A DNA stretch of 5,450 nt. It comes from Anaerovibrio sp. Its GTDB lineage: Bacteria; Bacillota; Negativicutes; Selenomonadales; Selenomonadaceae. Positions 1 through 5,450 of the stretch are shown here, piece after piece. Every line of letters starts with the position of its first letter. Position 1 is the first letter of the stretch. Below the pieces are notes generated by a model. It worked only from the letters and a program-made list of their open reading frames with translations. It was not told the origin of the DNA and did not search any database. The translations under genes were made by a program, and so were the position numbers. Where the stretch lies: the NCBI GenBank assembly GCA_016302095.1, contig JAEDOE010000104.1:1-5450 (forward strand), written 5' to 3'.

Positions 1-1193
1 TTGGCAATCTCGTATTGCAGCCTGGATTTCAGGCGAAAATCATTGGGGTCATAGCCATCCACCGACAAATTCAGCTTTTTGCTGCCTATATCGATACCGA
101 TGCCCGCCTTGCTGTCAATCACACCTGCCCTGGCACCGAAAAGCCCCCGAGACATGCCCCCCTGAAAGTTGATATTATTGTCCTCGCCTATATCATTCAG
201 CCCCAGCCGCAAAAAGCTGCTGTCATCGGGACGGATATCCATGCCGATGCCGGTCTGCCAGCGGTCATCCTTGCCGCTGTACATGGTCTCAAGGCTCCCT
301 TCGGTCTTGATGCTGGAAACCTTGCCCATCATCTTGTCGGCACGCTCGCTGACACCGCGCACATTGTGCAGGGTTGCCTTCAAATCATCTGCCACCTGCG
401 GGTCGGTCACAACCCCCTCCAGGGCAGATGCCATGTTGTCAATGCGCTTGCTGGTGGCGGACAGATTGGCGATGGCCTCCTTCAGGTTGGCACCTGTTTC
501 ACCATTGCCGTTGAAAGTAGATACCAGTACCTCCAAACTATCTGCCGCCCGCATCAGGCTGCCTGTCATCCTGTTCAGGTTCTGTGCCATCTGGCGCACA
601 TCTCCCTGGTTGCTGGCTGCCATTTCTGCCAGAGTGCCCGTCAGCCTGTCAATATTGGCGGTAATATTCCGCATGTTCATGGAAACTTCTTTCAATGCCT
701 TCTGGGTGTCCTTGTCACCCAGCACATCATTCATGGAATCCAGCAATGTCTGCACCTTCAGCACAGCCGTATTCAGATTTGCCATCATATCGTCCATGGT
801 TGCCTCCTGCAAGCCATAGAGAAAATCCCCCGGTGCGTAGCAGTCCTCCATATCGGCATCCTGCGCCGGAGTTATATTGATGAATTTTCCTCCCATTACA
901 CCATTAGATGTGACAATCACGCTGGATTTCTTGGGAATTTTTACATCATCCTCTATGACCACATCAGCCACAACCCCCAGGCCGGAGGGCTCCACCCTGC
1001 TTACCTTGCCAATTCTCACCCCCGCATAGCACACATCGTTGCCGGAGGTCAGTCCTATTGCCTGAGGAAAGCCGATGCTCAGGTTGTAGCCCTTGTCACC
1101 GCCCGGACGTATGCCGCTCAAAAGAGCCATAATGCCCACCAGCAGCACCACACCCAGCAGGGTAAAGGCACCTACCTTCACTTCTGTATTCAT
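1..1193 (-). CDS. mlaD: MlaD-like MCE-domain protein with C-terminal beta-barrel-like region (partial, C-terminus beyond window)
   Basis: This is the substrate-binding MCE subunit of an Mla-type phospholipid transporter, anchored in the inner membrane and facing the periplasm. I translated 397 residues before the window edge. A short N-terminal stretch leads into one membrane helix (about residues 7-27). The MCE domain (about 36-112) contains the typical VRIGKVSRV stretch and a GVMGGKFINI segment. A long, mostly helical region rich in Asn, Leu, Ala and Met (about 120-300) follows. From about 303 on, short alternating-polarity segments separated by Gly/Asp/Asn turns (for example WQTGIGMDIRP, LFGARAGV, KAGIGIDIG, KLNLSVDGY) look like beta-barrel strands. 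E. coli MlaD is far shorter (about 180 residues) and lacks this part; a barrel-bearing long MlaD is known from Veillonella. The ATG overlaps the mlaF stop codon by four bases (ATGA) and has a GGGAGG site seven bases upstream inside mlaF, which suggests translational coupling. The MCE call is secure; the barrel is inferred from the strand pattern. Confidence 0.93.
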   Translation of the reverse strand, partial: MNTEVKVGAFTLLGVVLLVGIMALLSGIRPGGDKGYNLSIGFPQAIGLTSGNDVCYAGVRIGKVSRVEPSGLGVVADVVIEDDVKIPKKSSVIVTSNGVMGGKFINITPAQDADMEDCYAPGDFLYGLQEATMDDMMANLNTAVLKVQTLLDSMNDVLGDKDTQKALKEVSMNMRNITANIDRLTGTLAEMAASNQGDVRQMAQNLNRMTGSLMRAADSLEVLVSTFNGNGETGANLKEAIANLSATSKRIDNMASALEGVVTDPQVADDLKATLHNVRGVSERADKMMGKVSSIKTEGSLETMYSGKDDRWQTGIGMDIRPDDSSFLRLGLNDIGEDNNINFQGGMSRGLFGARAGVIDSKAGIGIDIGSKKLNLSVDGYDPNDFRLKSRLQYEIA

Positions 1194-1936
1194 TTGCGTG
1201 CCTCCCTTCCTACATGCATCCGCTGCAAAAAGCTCTGTACCCGCGGGTCCTCAAGCTTCTGAAAATTTTCCACATTTTCCACCGCAATAAGCTCTCCCTC
1301 ATAAATCATGGCAATGCGGTCTGCAATAGTGCAGGCACTTGCCATATCATGAGTAACTACCACTGAGGTAGCTTTCTGCTTCTTCTGGGTATCAACAATC
1401 AGCTCATCAATCTTCGCTGTCATAATGGGGTCCAGCCCGGAGCTTGGCTCATCATAAAAAATGATTTTCGGATTGAAGGCAATGGCACGGGCCAGCCCTA
1501 CGCGCTTCTTCATGCCGCCGGACAGCTCTCCCGGCATGGAAGCCTCAATCCCCGGCAGTCCCACCTGCTCCAGCTTTTCAGCCACAATGCTCCTGATTTT
1601 TTCATCTGAATAGTCCGTATGCTCCCTGAGCCCGAATGCCACATTCTCCCCCACAGTCATGGAGTCAAAGAGGGCAGAATACTGAAAGACCATGCCCATA
1701 TGCATCCGCAGCTCATCCAGCTGTTTTTCGCTCATATTGGCAATAGGACTGCCCATAATATAAATCTCGCCGCTGGTAGGCCTGTCCAGCCCGATCAAAA
1801 GCCGCAAAAGCGTACTCTTGCCGGAGCCGGAGCCACCTATAATCGCCAGGGTTTCCCCCTCAACCACATCCAGATTTATGTGCTTCAACGCCTCATGGCT
1901 GCCAAAGCTCTTGCACACATCCCTGATTTTTATCAT
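1190..1936 (-). CDS. mlaF: MlaF-like ABC transporter ATP-binding protein
   Basis: This is the ATPase subunit of the Mla-type lipid ABC transporter. It sits on the cytoplasmic face of the inner membrane and powers the MlaE permease. The 248-residue protein has every ABC ATPase motif in order: Walker A GGSGSGKST (34-42), Q-loop Gln85, signature LSGGMKKR (138-145), Walker B IIFYDEP (158-164) with catalytic Glu163, D-loop SGLDP (166-170) and switch His196. The LSGGM-KR signature and the FDSMTVGENVAF segment after the Q-loop are typical of the MlaF/Ttg2A group. The length is normal, slightly shorter than the E. coli protein (about 269). The ATG is preceded by a GGAGGGA site with a four-base gap. 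The gene starts 18 bases after the mlaE stop and overlaps mlaD by four bases, so the three genes form one operon. No mlaB-type STAS partner lies beside it in this window. Confidence 0.96.
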   Translation of the reverse strand: MIKIRDVCKSFGSHEALKHINLDVVEGETLAIIGGSGSGKSTLLRLLIGLDRPTSGEIYIMGSPIANMSEKQLDELRMHMGMVFQYSALFDSMTVGENVAFGLREHTDYSDEKIRSIVAEKLEQVGLPGIEASMPGELSGGMKKRVGLARAIAFNPKIIFYDEPSSGLDPIMTAKIDELIVDTQKKQKATSVVVTHDMASACTIADRIAMIYEGELIAVENVENFQKLEDPRVQSFLQRMHVGREARK

Positions 1937-1954
1937 ATCATCCCTCCATCTACA

Positions 1955-2725
1955 TCAATACAGCATCCAGGAAAGGATAACATTCAGCATGAATATAACA
2001 ACAATGGAAGCAACCACCGACCGGGTAGTTGCCGTGCCTACCCCCTCTGCACCGGCAGGGGCACGCATGCCGTAGTAGCAGCCCACGGTAGCTATAACCA
2101 GCCCGAAAACCATTGCCTTGATCAGCCCGGCATAAAAATCCGCCCCATCGGCAAACTGCTCAATGGAATGCCAGTAAACATAGCTGCTGATGCCAAAATA
2201 CTTCAGGGCAACCACCCAGCCCCCCAGCACGCCAATCAGATTGCCGTATACGGTCAAAAGGGGCACCATCACCATGCAGGCAATCATCCGCGGCACCACC
2301 AGATATCCCAGGGGATTGGTTGCCATCACCCGCAGGGCATCAATCTGCTCCGTAACCTTCATGGTGCTGATTTCCGCCGTCATGGCAGAGCCTGTACGGC
2401 CTGCCGCCACCACGCCCACCAGCACGGGTCCCAGCTCCCTGCCTACTGCTATCGCCACGATGCCGCCCACGGTGGACTCGGCACCGAACTTGATCATCTC
2501 CCCTGCCATCTGCAAGGTCATAACCATGCCGGTAAACAGCAAAGTCAGGGAAACTATAGGCAGCGTATCTACCCCAAGATGGGACATCTGATGCAGGATA
2601 TGCCTGGGGCGCAGCTTCTTCGGCATCTGCCCCGCCGCTCCCCAAAAGAGCAGCATTACATCCCCCACAAAGTACAAGGCAGCCAGCACCTTGGTTCCTA
2701 TATATTCGAGAAAGCGAGTGAACAT
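1955..2725 (-). CDS. mlaE: MlaE-like ABC transporter permease
   Basis: This is the integral inner-membrane permease of the Mla-type phospholipid transporter; it forms the channel between MlaF and the MCE protein MlaD. The 256 residues are the usual family length (about 260). An N-terminal amphipathic segment (1-40) leads into several hydrophobic helices (roughly 53-75, 87-108, 144-175, 200-220, 233-254). The family hallmark is clear: GRELGPVLVGVVAAGRTG (95-112) followed by AEISTMKVTEQIDALRVM (117-134), where the EQIDAL segment corresponds to the coupling helix that contacts the ATPase. A second conserved block, GVGTATTRSVV (228-238), precedes the last helix. The ATG has a strong AGGGAGGGTGA site (2732-2742) and follows a promoter by about 30 bases, so this is the first gene of the mlaEFD operon. 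The direction of lipid transport cannot be read from the sequence. Confidence 0.96.
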   Translation of the reverse strand: MFTRFLEYIGTKVLAALYFVGDVMLLFWGAAGQMPKKLRPRHILHQMSHLGVDTLPIVSLTLLFTGMVMTLQMAGEMIKFGAESTVGGIVAIAVGRELGPVLVGVVAAGRTGSAMTAEISTMKVTEQIDALRVMATNPLGYLVVPRMIACMVMVPLLTVYGNLIGVLGGWVVALKYFGISSYVYWHSIEQFADGADFYAGLIKAMVFGLVIATVGCYYGMRAPAGAEGVGTATTRSVVASIVVIFMLNVILSWMLY

Positions 2726-2762
2726 AACCCGTCACCCTCCCTAAAATATTAATCCGCCTCTT

Positions 2763-2791
2763 ATTGTAGCAAGTCTAAATTATTAAGTAAA
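2763..2791 (-). promoter_or_regulatory. Predicted sigma-70 promoter for mlaEFD
   Basis: On the minus strand, TTTACT (2786-2791, four of six bases match TTGACA) is separated by exactly 17 bases from TACAAT (2763-2768, five of six match TATAAT). A TGC directly before the -10 box adds an extended -10 element. Transcription should start near 2756, giving a leader of about 30 bases that holds the mlaE ribosome binding site. The 161-base gap between the S55 gene and mlaE is AT-rich around this site. The call rests on the consensus match only. Confidence 0.7.
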
Positions 2792-2886
2792 GAAAAAACT
2801 GCACAGAATCAGCCAATAAAATTCCCACGTTACATGATAATAGTAGTTGGTGAAAATTGACTGAAACCTGCGCAGCTTTCATTTTC

Positions 2887-4953
2887 TTATTTCTTTTCCA
2901 GCACATTCACATTAGTGTGAATGATGTTTTCAATGATGTACTCGGTGGCAGCCTTGTTTACAGGAGCCGGTTCCTGCCGGGCATTAGCGCCGCGTCCTGC
3001 ATTATTGCTTTCCTGCTTTGCCAGCTGCTCCGCCTGCTTTTTTGCCTGCTTGATGCTCTCCTTAAGCTCCTCATCATTTTTTGGCACCACAACGGCAGAC
3101 TCGATGATGATTTCGTTGTTGCAGCTGCTGGCCAGCATATCCTGCAGCTGGATGCTGACCGGCGGCTCCTCATCCATATTTACCCCGGCATCAAGAGCTG
3201 CCTGCTGTGCCAGCAGGATTTTTGCTACATTCACCAGTCCGCCTCCGTGCACATCCAGGGCCAGATTGCCAGGTGCCTGAGCCTTCGGCACGGTGTATGG
3301 CACTGTCACCTTGATTTTCTCGCCGCGATATGGCTGGATAGTGGTATCAAAGGTGATTTGCTCCCCCGGCAGCACATCCTTTTTGCTAGGCACGGCAGAA
3401 ATCAGGGTAGCAGTCTTCCTGCCACGCTCCACGGTCACATCCACCTTCAGATCAAGAAGGTCAGGCTCCTTTTCCTTGTTGCCGAGAATGACACCGAGAA
3501 TATCATTCAGCTCCCCGATGGAAACCTTTGCCACATCCTCTGCATCATAAAACATGTTCCTGCGCTCAATCAGCCCGTCCTTGCCATAATTGCTGCGCAG
3601 GGAGAACTTCAGGGAAGCCGTGGAACCATCCTGACGGTCCAGGGTATTGCTGATGGAGCTGTACACCACAACAGGTGCCAGCACCGATACAACCTCCTCG
3701 TCGTATGCCAGCATGGAATTATAGGTCACGCTTCTGCCGGTATCCCTGTCATGGACTGTGACAATAACCGGCACGGTCTGAGGCATCTGCCCCAGGATGC
3801 CACCGATGCCATCCTGCCTGTCCTGATTGATACGGCCGATAATGCCATTCACATTCCCCAGCTTCATGCCATTGGTAGGGCCATGAATGGTGCTGATAAC
3901 CTGGGCATCCGTCATGAAGTAATTCACATTGCCCCTGTGGGTATAGGAATGACCAAAAGCCAAAATCTTTTTGTCATCTACCGCCGTAACCGTCCCCATT
4001 GCCCCAAAGGAAAAATCTCCTACGGACAGGGCAACGCCTACAGGGGAGCCCGGCTCCAGCACCGCATCAGTCCGCGCCTGCATAACCGAAGCACCAGCAT
4101 CCCACACATTGCCATAGTCAAGCTTCATACCCAGCCTGCTCATGCCCTCCTGCAGGAGCTTCATACCCCTGCTGCCAAAGCCGGAGGCAAAATAAGTATT
4201 CTTTTCCTCTGTATCTGCCTGTATATCCGCAGCTGCATCATCAGCGGCAGCAACAGGAGCAGCCTCGCCCGCATCAGCGGCAGCAGCAGAATTAGCCTCG
4301 CTCTCATCATCAGCAGCGGCAGAATTAGCCTCGCTCTCATCAGCGTCAGCTTCACTGCCGGCATTTTCAGCCTCAGGCTCTCCTGTCCCGGCAGCCGTTG
4401 TATCAGCAGCCTCCGCTTCAGCCTTCCGGGCTGCTTCCTTCTCTGCCTCCGCTGCCTGGAACTTCTCCCGTTCTGCCTTCATCTTCCGCAAATCCAGCTG
4501 GGGAAACTTCGTCCTGTTCAGGGTATCGGGATACTGCCATATTTTCAGCATATCCTCAATAGGCGTCAGCATAATGCGCTGGGTAGGATACATATCCTTG
4601 TAACCTGCGGACAAAGCCCCTGCCAGCCTGCCGCCAAAATAAATAGGGCTGCCGCTCATGCCGGAAATCGCACCGCCGGTTTCATCAATCACATCACCAT
4701 AAAGGTTGACCAGGATTCTCTTGGAGGACATTTTGCTATTATCCCCCAGAATGCCCACTACCTCTACATCAAAGGGACGAATCGCACCGCTGCTGTCAAT
4801 CACGGTGTAACCTGTGCCCCACATGCCAGGCTTTACATCCTGCAAGCTGATAATCTCAGGCAAGGCTGCCATAGCAGTGCTGCCAAACCACAGGGAAGCA
4901 GACAGGCAGGCTGCCAGCAGGCACTTCTTCATTTTACCAAATAATTTATGCAA
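2887..4953 (-). CDS. Exported SpoIVB-like peptidase S55 domain protein with Ala/Glu-rich insert
   Basis: This is a predicted exported serine-peptidase-like protein related to the SpoIVB (S55) family; its substrate is unknown. From the TTG start at 4953 it has 688 residues. A signal peptide (about 1-29, Lys-rich start, hydrophobic core, AMA cleavage site) is followed by the PGMWGTGYTV segment and the serine motif GMSGSP (98-103, likely nucleophile Ser100). A low-complexity Ala/Glu/Asp insert spans about 159-252. After it come LEPGSPVGV (299-307), an AFGHSYTHRGN block (332-342) whose His335 matches the GHG-type histidine of SpoIVB, and GRINQDR (373-379). The tail has a Lys/Gln/Glu-rich likely coiled coil (627-647). 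The Ser motif precedes the His motif, the reverse of SpoIVB; I recall the same layout in S55-domain proteins of non-sporulating bacteria. Starts at GTG 4962 and ATG 4932 are also open, but the GAGGTGA site at 4959-4965 best fits TTG. A catalytic Asp was not identified, so activity is unproven. Confidence 0.88.
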   Translation of the reverse strand: MHKLFGKMKKCLLAACLSASLWFGSTAMAALPEIISLQDVKPGMWGTGYTVIDSSGAIRPFDVEVVGILGDNSKMSSKRILVNLYGDVIDETGGAISGMSGSPIYFGGRLAGALSAGYKDMYPTQRIMLTPIEDMLKIWQYPDTLNRTKFPQLDLRKMKAEREKFQAAEAEKEAARKAEAEAADTTAAGTGEPEAENAGSEADADESEANSAAADDESEANSAAAADAGEAAPVAAADDAAADIQADTEEKNTYFASGFGSRGMKLLQEGMSRLGMKLDYGNVWDAGASVMQARTDAVLEPGSPVGVALSVGDFSFGAMGTVTAVDDKKILAFGHSYTHRGNVNYFMTDAQVISTIHGPTNGMKLGNVNGIIGRINQDRQDGIGGILGQMPQTVPVIVTVHDRDTGRSVTYNSMLAYDEEVVSVLAPVVVYSSISNTLDRQDGSTASLKFSLRSNYGKDGLIERRNMFYDAEDVAKVSIGELNDILGVILGNKEKEPDLLDLKVDVTVERGRKTATLISAVPSKKDVLPGEQITFDTTIQPYRGEKIKVTVPYTVPKAQAPGNLALDVHGGGLVNVAKILLAQQAALDAGVNMDEEPPVSIQLQDMLASSCNNEIIIESAVVVPKNDEELKESIKQAKKQAEQLAKQESNNAGRGANARQEPAPVNKAATEYIIENIIHTNVNVLEKK
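2904..2923 (-). repeat. Perfect 8-bp inverted repeat at the 3' end of the S55 gene
   Basis: CATTCACA and its exact reverse complement TGTGAATG are separated by a four-base loop, inside the codons for the last residues (HTNVN) of the S55 protein and about 15 bases before its stop codon. In the mRNA this would fold into an 8-bp stem. No U-run follows on the minus strand, so it is not a standard intrinsic terminator for this gene; it could protect the mRNA 3' end, bind a protein as an operator, or be chance. Confidence 0.5.
4276..4341 (-). repeat. Tandem 33-bp repeat coding for an 11-residue Ala/Glu/Ser unit
   Basis: Two adjacent 33-base units (4309-4341 and 4276-4308) are identical at 30 of 33 bases by my count, with a shared run of 24 bases. 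They encode DESEANSAAAD and DESEANSAAAA, residues 205-226 of the S55 protein, in the middle of its acidic low-complexity insert. The high DNA identity suggests a recent in-frame duplication by slippage, so the length may vary between strains. Confidence 0.85.
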
Positions 4954-4958
4954 AAAAT

Positions 4959-4965
4959 TCACCTC
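4959..4965 (-). promoter_or_regulatory. Shine-Dalgarno site that decides the S55 gene start
   Basis: GAGGTGA on the minus strand matches seven consecutive bases of the ideal AAGGAGGTGA. Its GAGG core is eight bases from the TTG codon at 4953, the ideal distance. The in-frame GTG at 4962 lies inside this site and has no good site of its own, and the ATG at 4932 is 26 bases away with only a weak GG upstream. TTG is therefore the favoured start. Confidence 0.65.
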
Positions 4966-4982
4966 ATAATCAACATAATCAA
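4965..4982 (-). repeat. Tandem 9-bp direct repeat in the S55 gene leader
   Basis: TTGATTATG occurs twice in a row, directly next to and slightly overlapping the ribosome binding site of the S55 gene. The second copy contains an ATG that gives a two-codon start-stop reading frame, and the first an ATG giving a five-codon frame; both end at the TGA inside the ribosome binding site. A role in translation control is possible but unproven. Confidence 0.5.
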
Positions 4983-5007
4983 TGACACAAATGATGCCAA
5001 TACATTA

Positions 5008-5035
5008 ATTATATATGAAAAAAAATTAATAGCAA
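5008..5035 (-). promoter_or_regulatory. Predicted sigma-70 promoter for the S55 gene
   Basis: On the minus strand, TTGCTA (5030-5035, four of six match TTGACA) and a perfect TATAAT (5008-5013) are separated by 16 bases that include a T8 run. Transcription should begin near 5001, giving a leader of about 48 bases before the TTG start. The -35 box overlaps the 3' arm of the terminator hairpin of the gene upstream. Confidence 0.68.
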
Positions 5036-5052
5036 GCAAATATTTTACTTGC
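5018..5052 (-). terminator. Predicted Rho-independent terminator of the phosphodiester glycosidase gene
   Basis: In the minus-strand transcript, GCAAGUAAA pairs with UUUGCUUGC around an AUA loop: nine pairs, one of them a U-G wobble. A U8 run begins six bases after the stem. The stop codon UAA lies inside the 5' arm. The stem is AT-rich and the gap to the U-run is longer than ideal, so termination may be partial. Confidence 0.6.
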
Positions 5053-5450
5053 CTGTCACGATAATGGCACTGCCTACTGCCCGCTCACCGCCATCAGAAG
5101 GACTGTTCATTATCTGTCCCTGCAAAACCATCTCGCTGGAGCCGCCTCCATCCAGGTTAAAGCCGTTTACCGCCCCGAATTTCTGCAAAAGCTGTGCTGT
5201 TTCCGTCAGGGTAGCACCGATGCTGTGGCTCTGCCTGCCGTCCACTACCAGCAGGATAACCTTGCCGTCAGCCTTGATGCCTGCAGCCGTCCGTGGGGCA
5301 CGCCCCCTGGCAATATCATTGGGGAACTGCTCCCGTGCCGCAGTGATATTCACCCTGCCATCACGCAGGAGCTCCGGCCCTGCCCCGATAATATTTTGGG
5401 CGGCATCCAGCTCCTTGCCGAAGCTCTCGCCGATGGTTACCTTATCCCCT
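5045..5450 (-). CDS. Phosphodiester glycosidase (NAGPA-domain) family protein (partial, N-terminus beyond window)
   Basis: This is the C-terminal 134 residues of a protein of the family named after the eukaryotic uncovering enzyme NAGPA, which cleaves N-acetylglucosamine-1-phosphodiesters. Bacterial members are usually exported and linked to envelope or polysaccharide glycan chemistry, with few known substrates. Counting from the first visible residue, the hallmarks are GRAPRTAAGI (49-58), LLVVDGRQSHSIGATL (66-81), the FNLDGGGSSEMVL core (97-109) and the closing GERAVGSAIIV (121-131). The visible part matches most of the conserved domain and ends just after it, as is usual. The reading frame stays open to the window edge, so the GTG at 5353 is internal and not the start. 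It is followed by a hairpin terminator and then a separate promoter, so it appears to be its own transcription unit, or the end of one, and not co-transcribed with the S55 gene by default. Confidence 0.92.
   Translation of the reverse strand, partial: GDKVTIGESFGKELDAAQNIIGAGPELLRDGRVNITAAREQFPNDIARGRAPRTAAGIKADGKVILLVVDGRQSHSIGATLTETAQLLQKFGAVNGFNLDGGGSSEMVLQGQIMNSPSDGGERAVGSAIIVTGK

Noticed and set aside
15..1262. Long plus-strand open reading frame opposite mlaD.
   Set aside because: His/Cys/Gln-rich translation without a domain, spanning the mlaD-mlaF junction; it is the shadow of mlaD, whose MCE motifs are clear.
1619..2752. Plus-strand open reading frame across mlaF and mlaE.
   Set aside because: It is antisense to two well-supported genes, is unusually His/Gln-rich and matches no family I recognise.
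2791..2815. CTG/CAG short stem followed by a T6 run upstream of the mlaE promoter.
   Set aside because: Only three to four base pairs can form, so this is probably just the AT-rich promoter upstream region.
2845..2886. Possible terminator hairpin just after the S55 stop codon (GAAAATGAAA with TTTCA and TTTTC).
   Set aside because: The pairing is AT-rich, has an internal bulge and a G-G mismatch, and no U-run follows. It is too weak to call.
4896..4911. LAAC sequence in the S55 signal peptide, a possible lipoprotein box.
   Set aside because: Only five residues separate the last lysines from the cysteine, too short for a hydrophobic core. A standard cleavage site (AMA) at the end of a proper hydrophobic stretch fits better.
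2857..4944. Very long open reading frame on the plus strand, opposite the S55 gene.
   Set aside because: It mirrors the real gene almost end to end, has no recognisable domain, and its protein is low-complexity and His/Ile/Leu-rich in the manner of antisense translation. The minus-strand frame has clear family motifs and a ribosome site.

Overview
The window reads as a piece of a Negativicutes (diderm Firmicutes) chromosome, most likely a Selenomonas-type relative. This is inferred from the gene content: an Mla-type lipid transporter whose MCE subunit carries what looks like an outer-membrane beta-barrel at its C-terminus (the architecture described for Veillonella), together with strong Firmicute-style ribosome binding sites. 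The genus assignment is an inference and was not tested by any search.

All five genes are on the minus strand, so transcription runs from high to low coordinates. At the right edge (5045-5450) is the C-terminal end of a phosphodiester glycosidase (NAGPA-domain) protein. It ends in a hairpin terminator whose 3' arm and T-tract also contain the -35 box and spacer of the next promoter. That promoter drives a large exported protein with a SpoIVB-like S55 peptidase domain (2887-4953), which is interrupted by a long Ala/Glu/Asp-rich insert. A 161-base gap follows, with a good sigma-70 type promoter. After it comes the tightly packed mlaE-mlaF-mlaD operon: permease, ATPase and MCE protein. mlaD runs off the left edge.

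MlaE and MlaF should form an inner-membrane ABC transporter. MlaD is anchored to it by one N-terminal helix and reaches through a long helical region toward the outer membrane, where its C-terminal beta-rich domain would sit. Together they would form a periplasm-spanning lipid-trafficking path without separate MlaA, MlaB or MlaC in view. The S55 protein is predicted to act in the same periplasmic space, but a functional link to Mla is only suggested by position.

No RNA genes, mobile elements or CRISPR arrays were seen. The most interesting points are the barrel-fused MlaD, the Ser-before-His order of the S55-like protein, the overlapping terminator and promoter at 5008-5052, and a perfect inverted repeat inside the end of the S55 gene.
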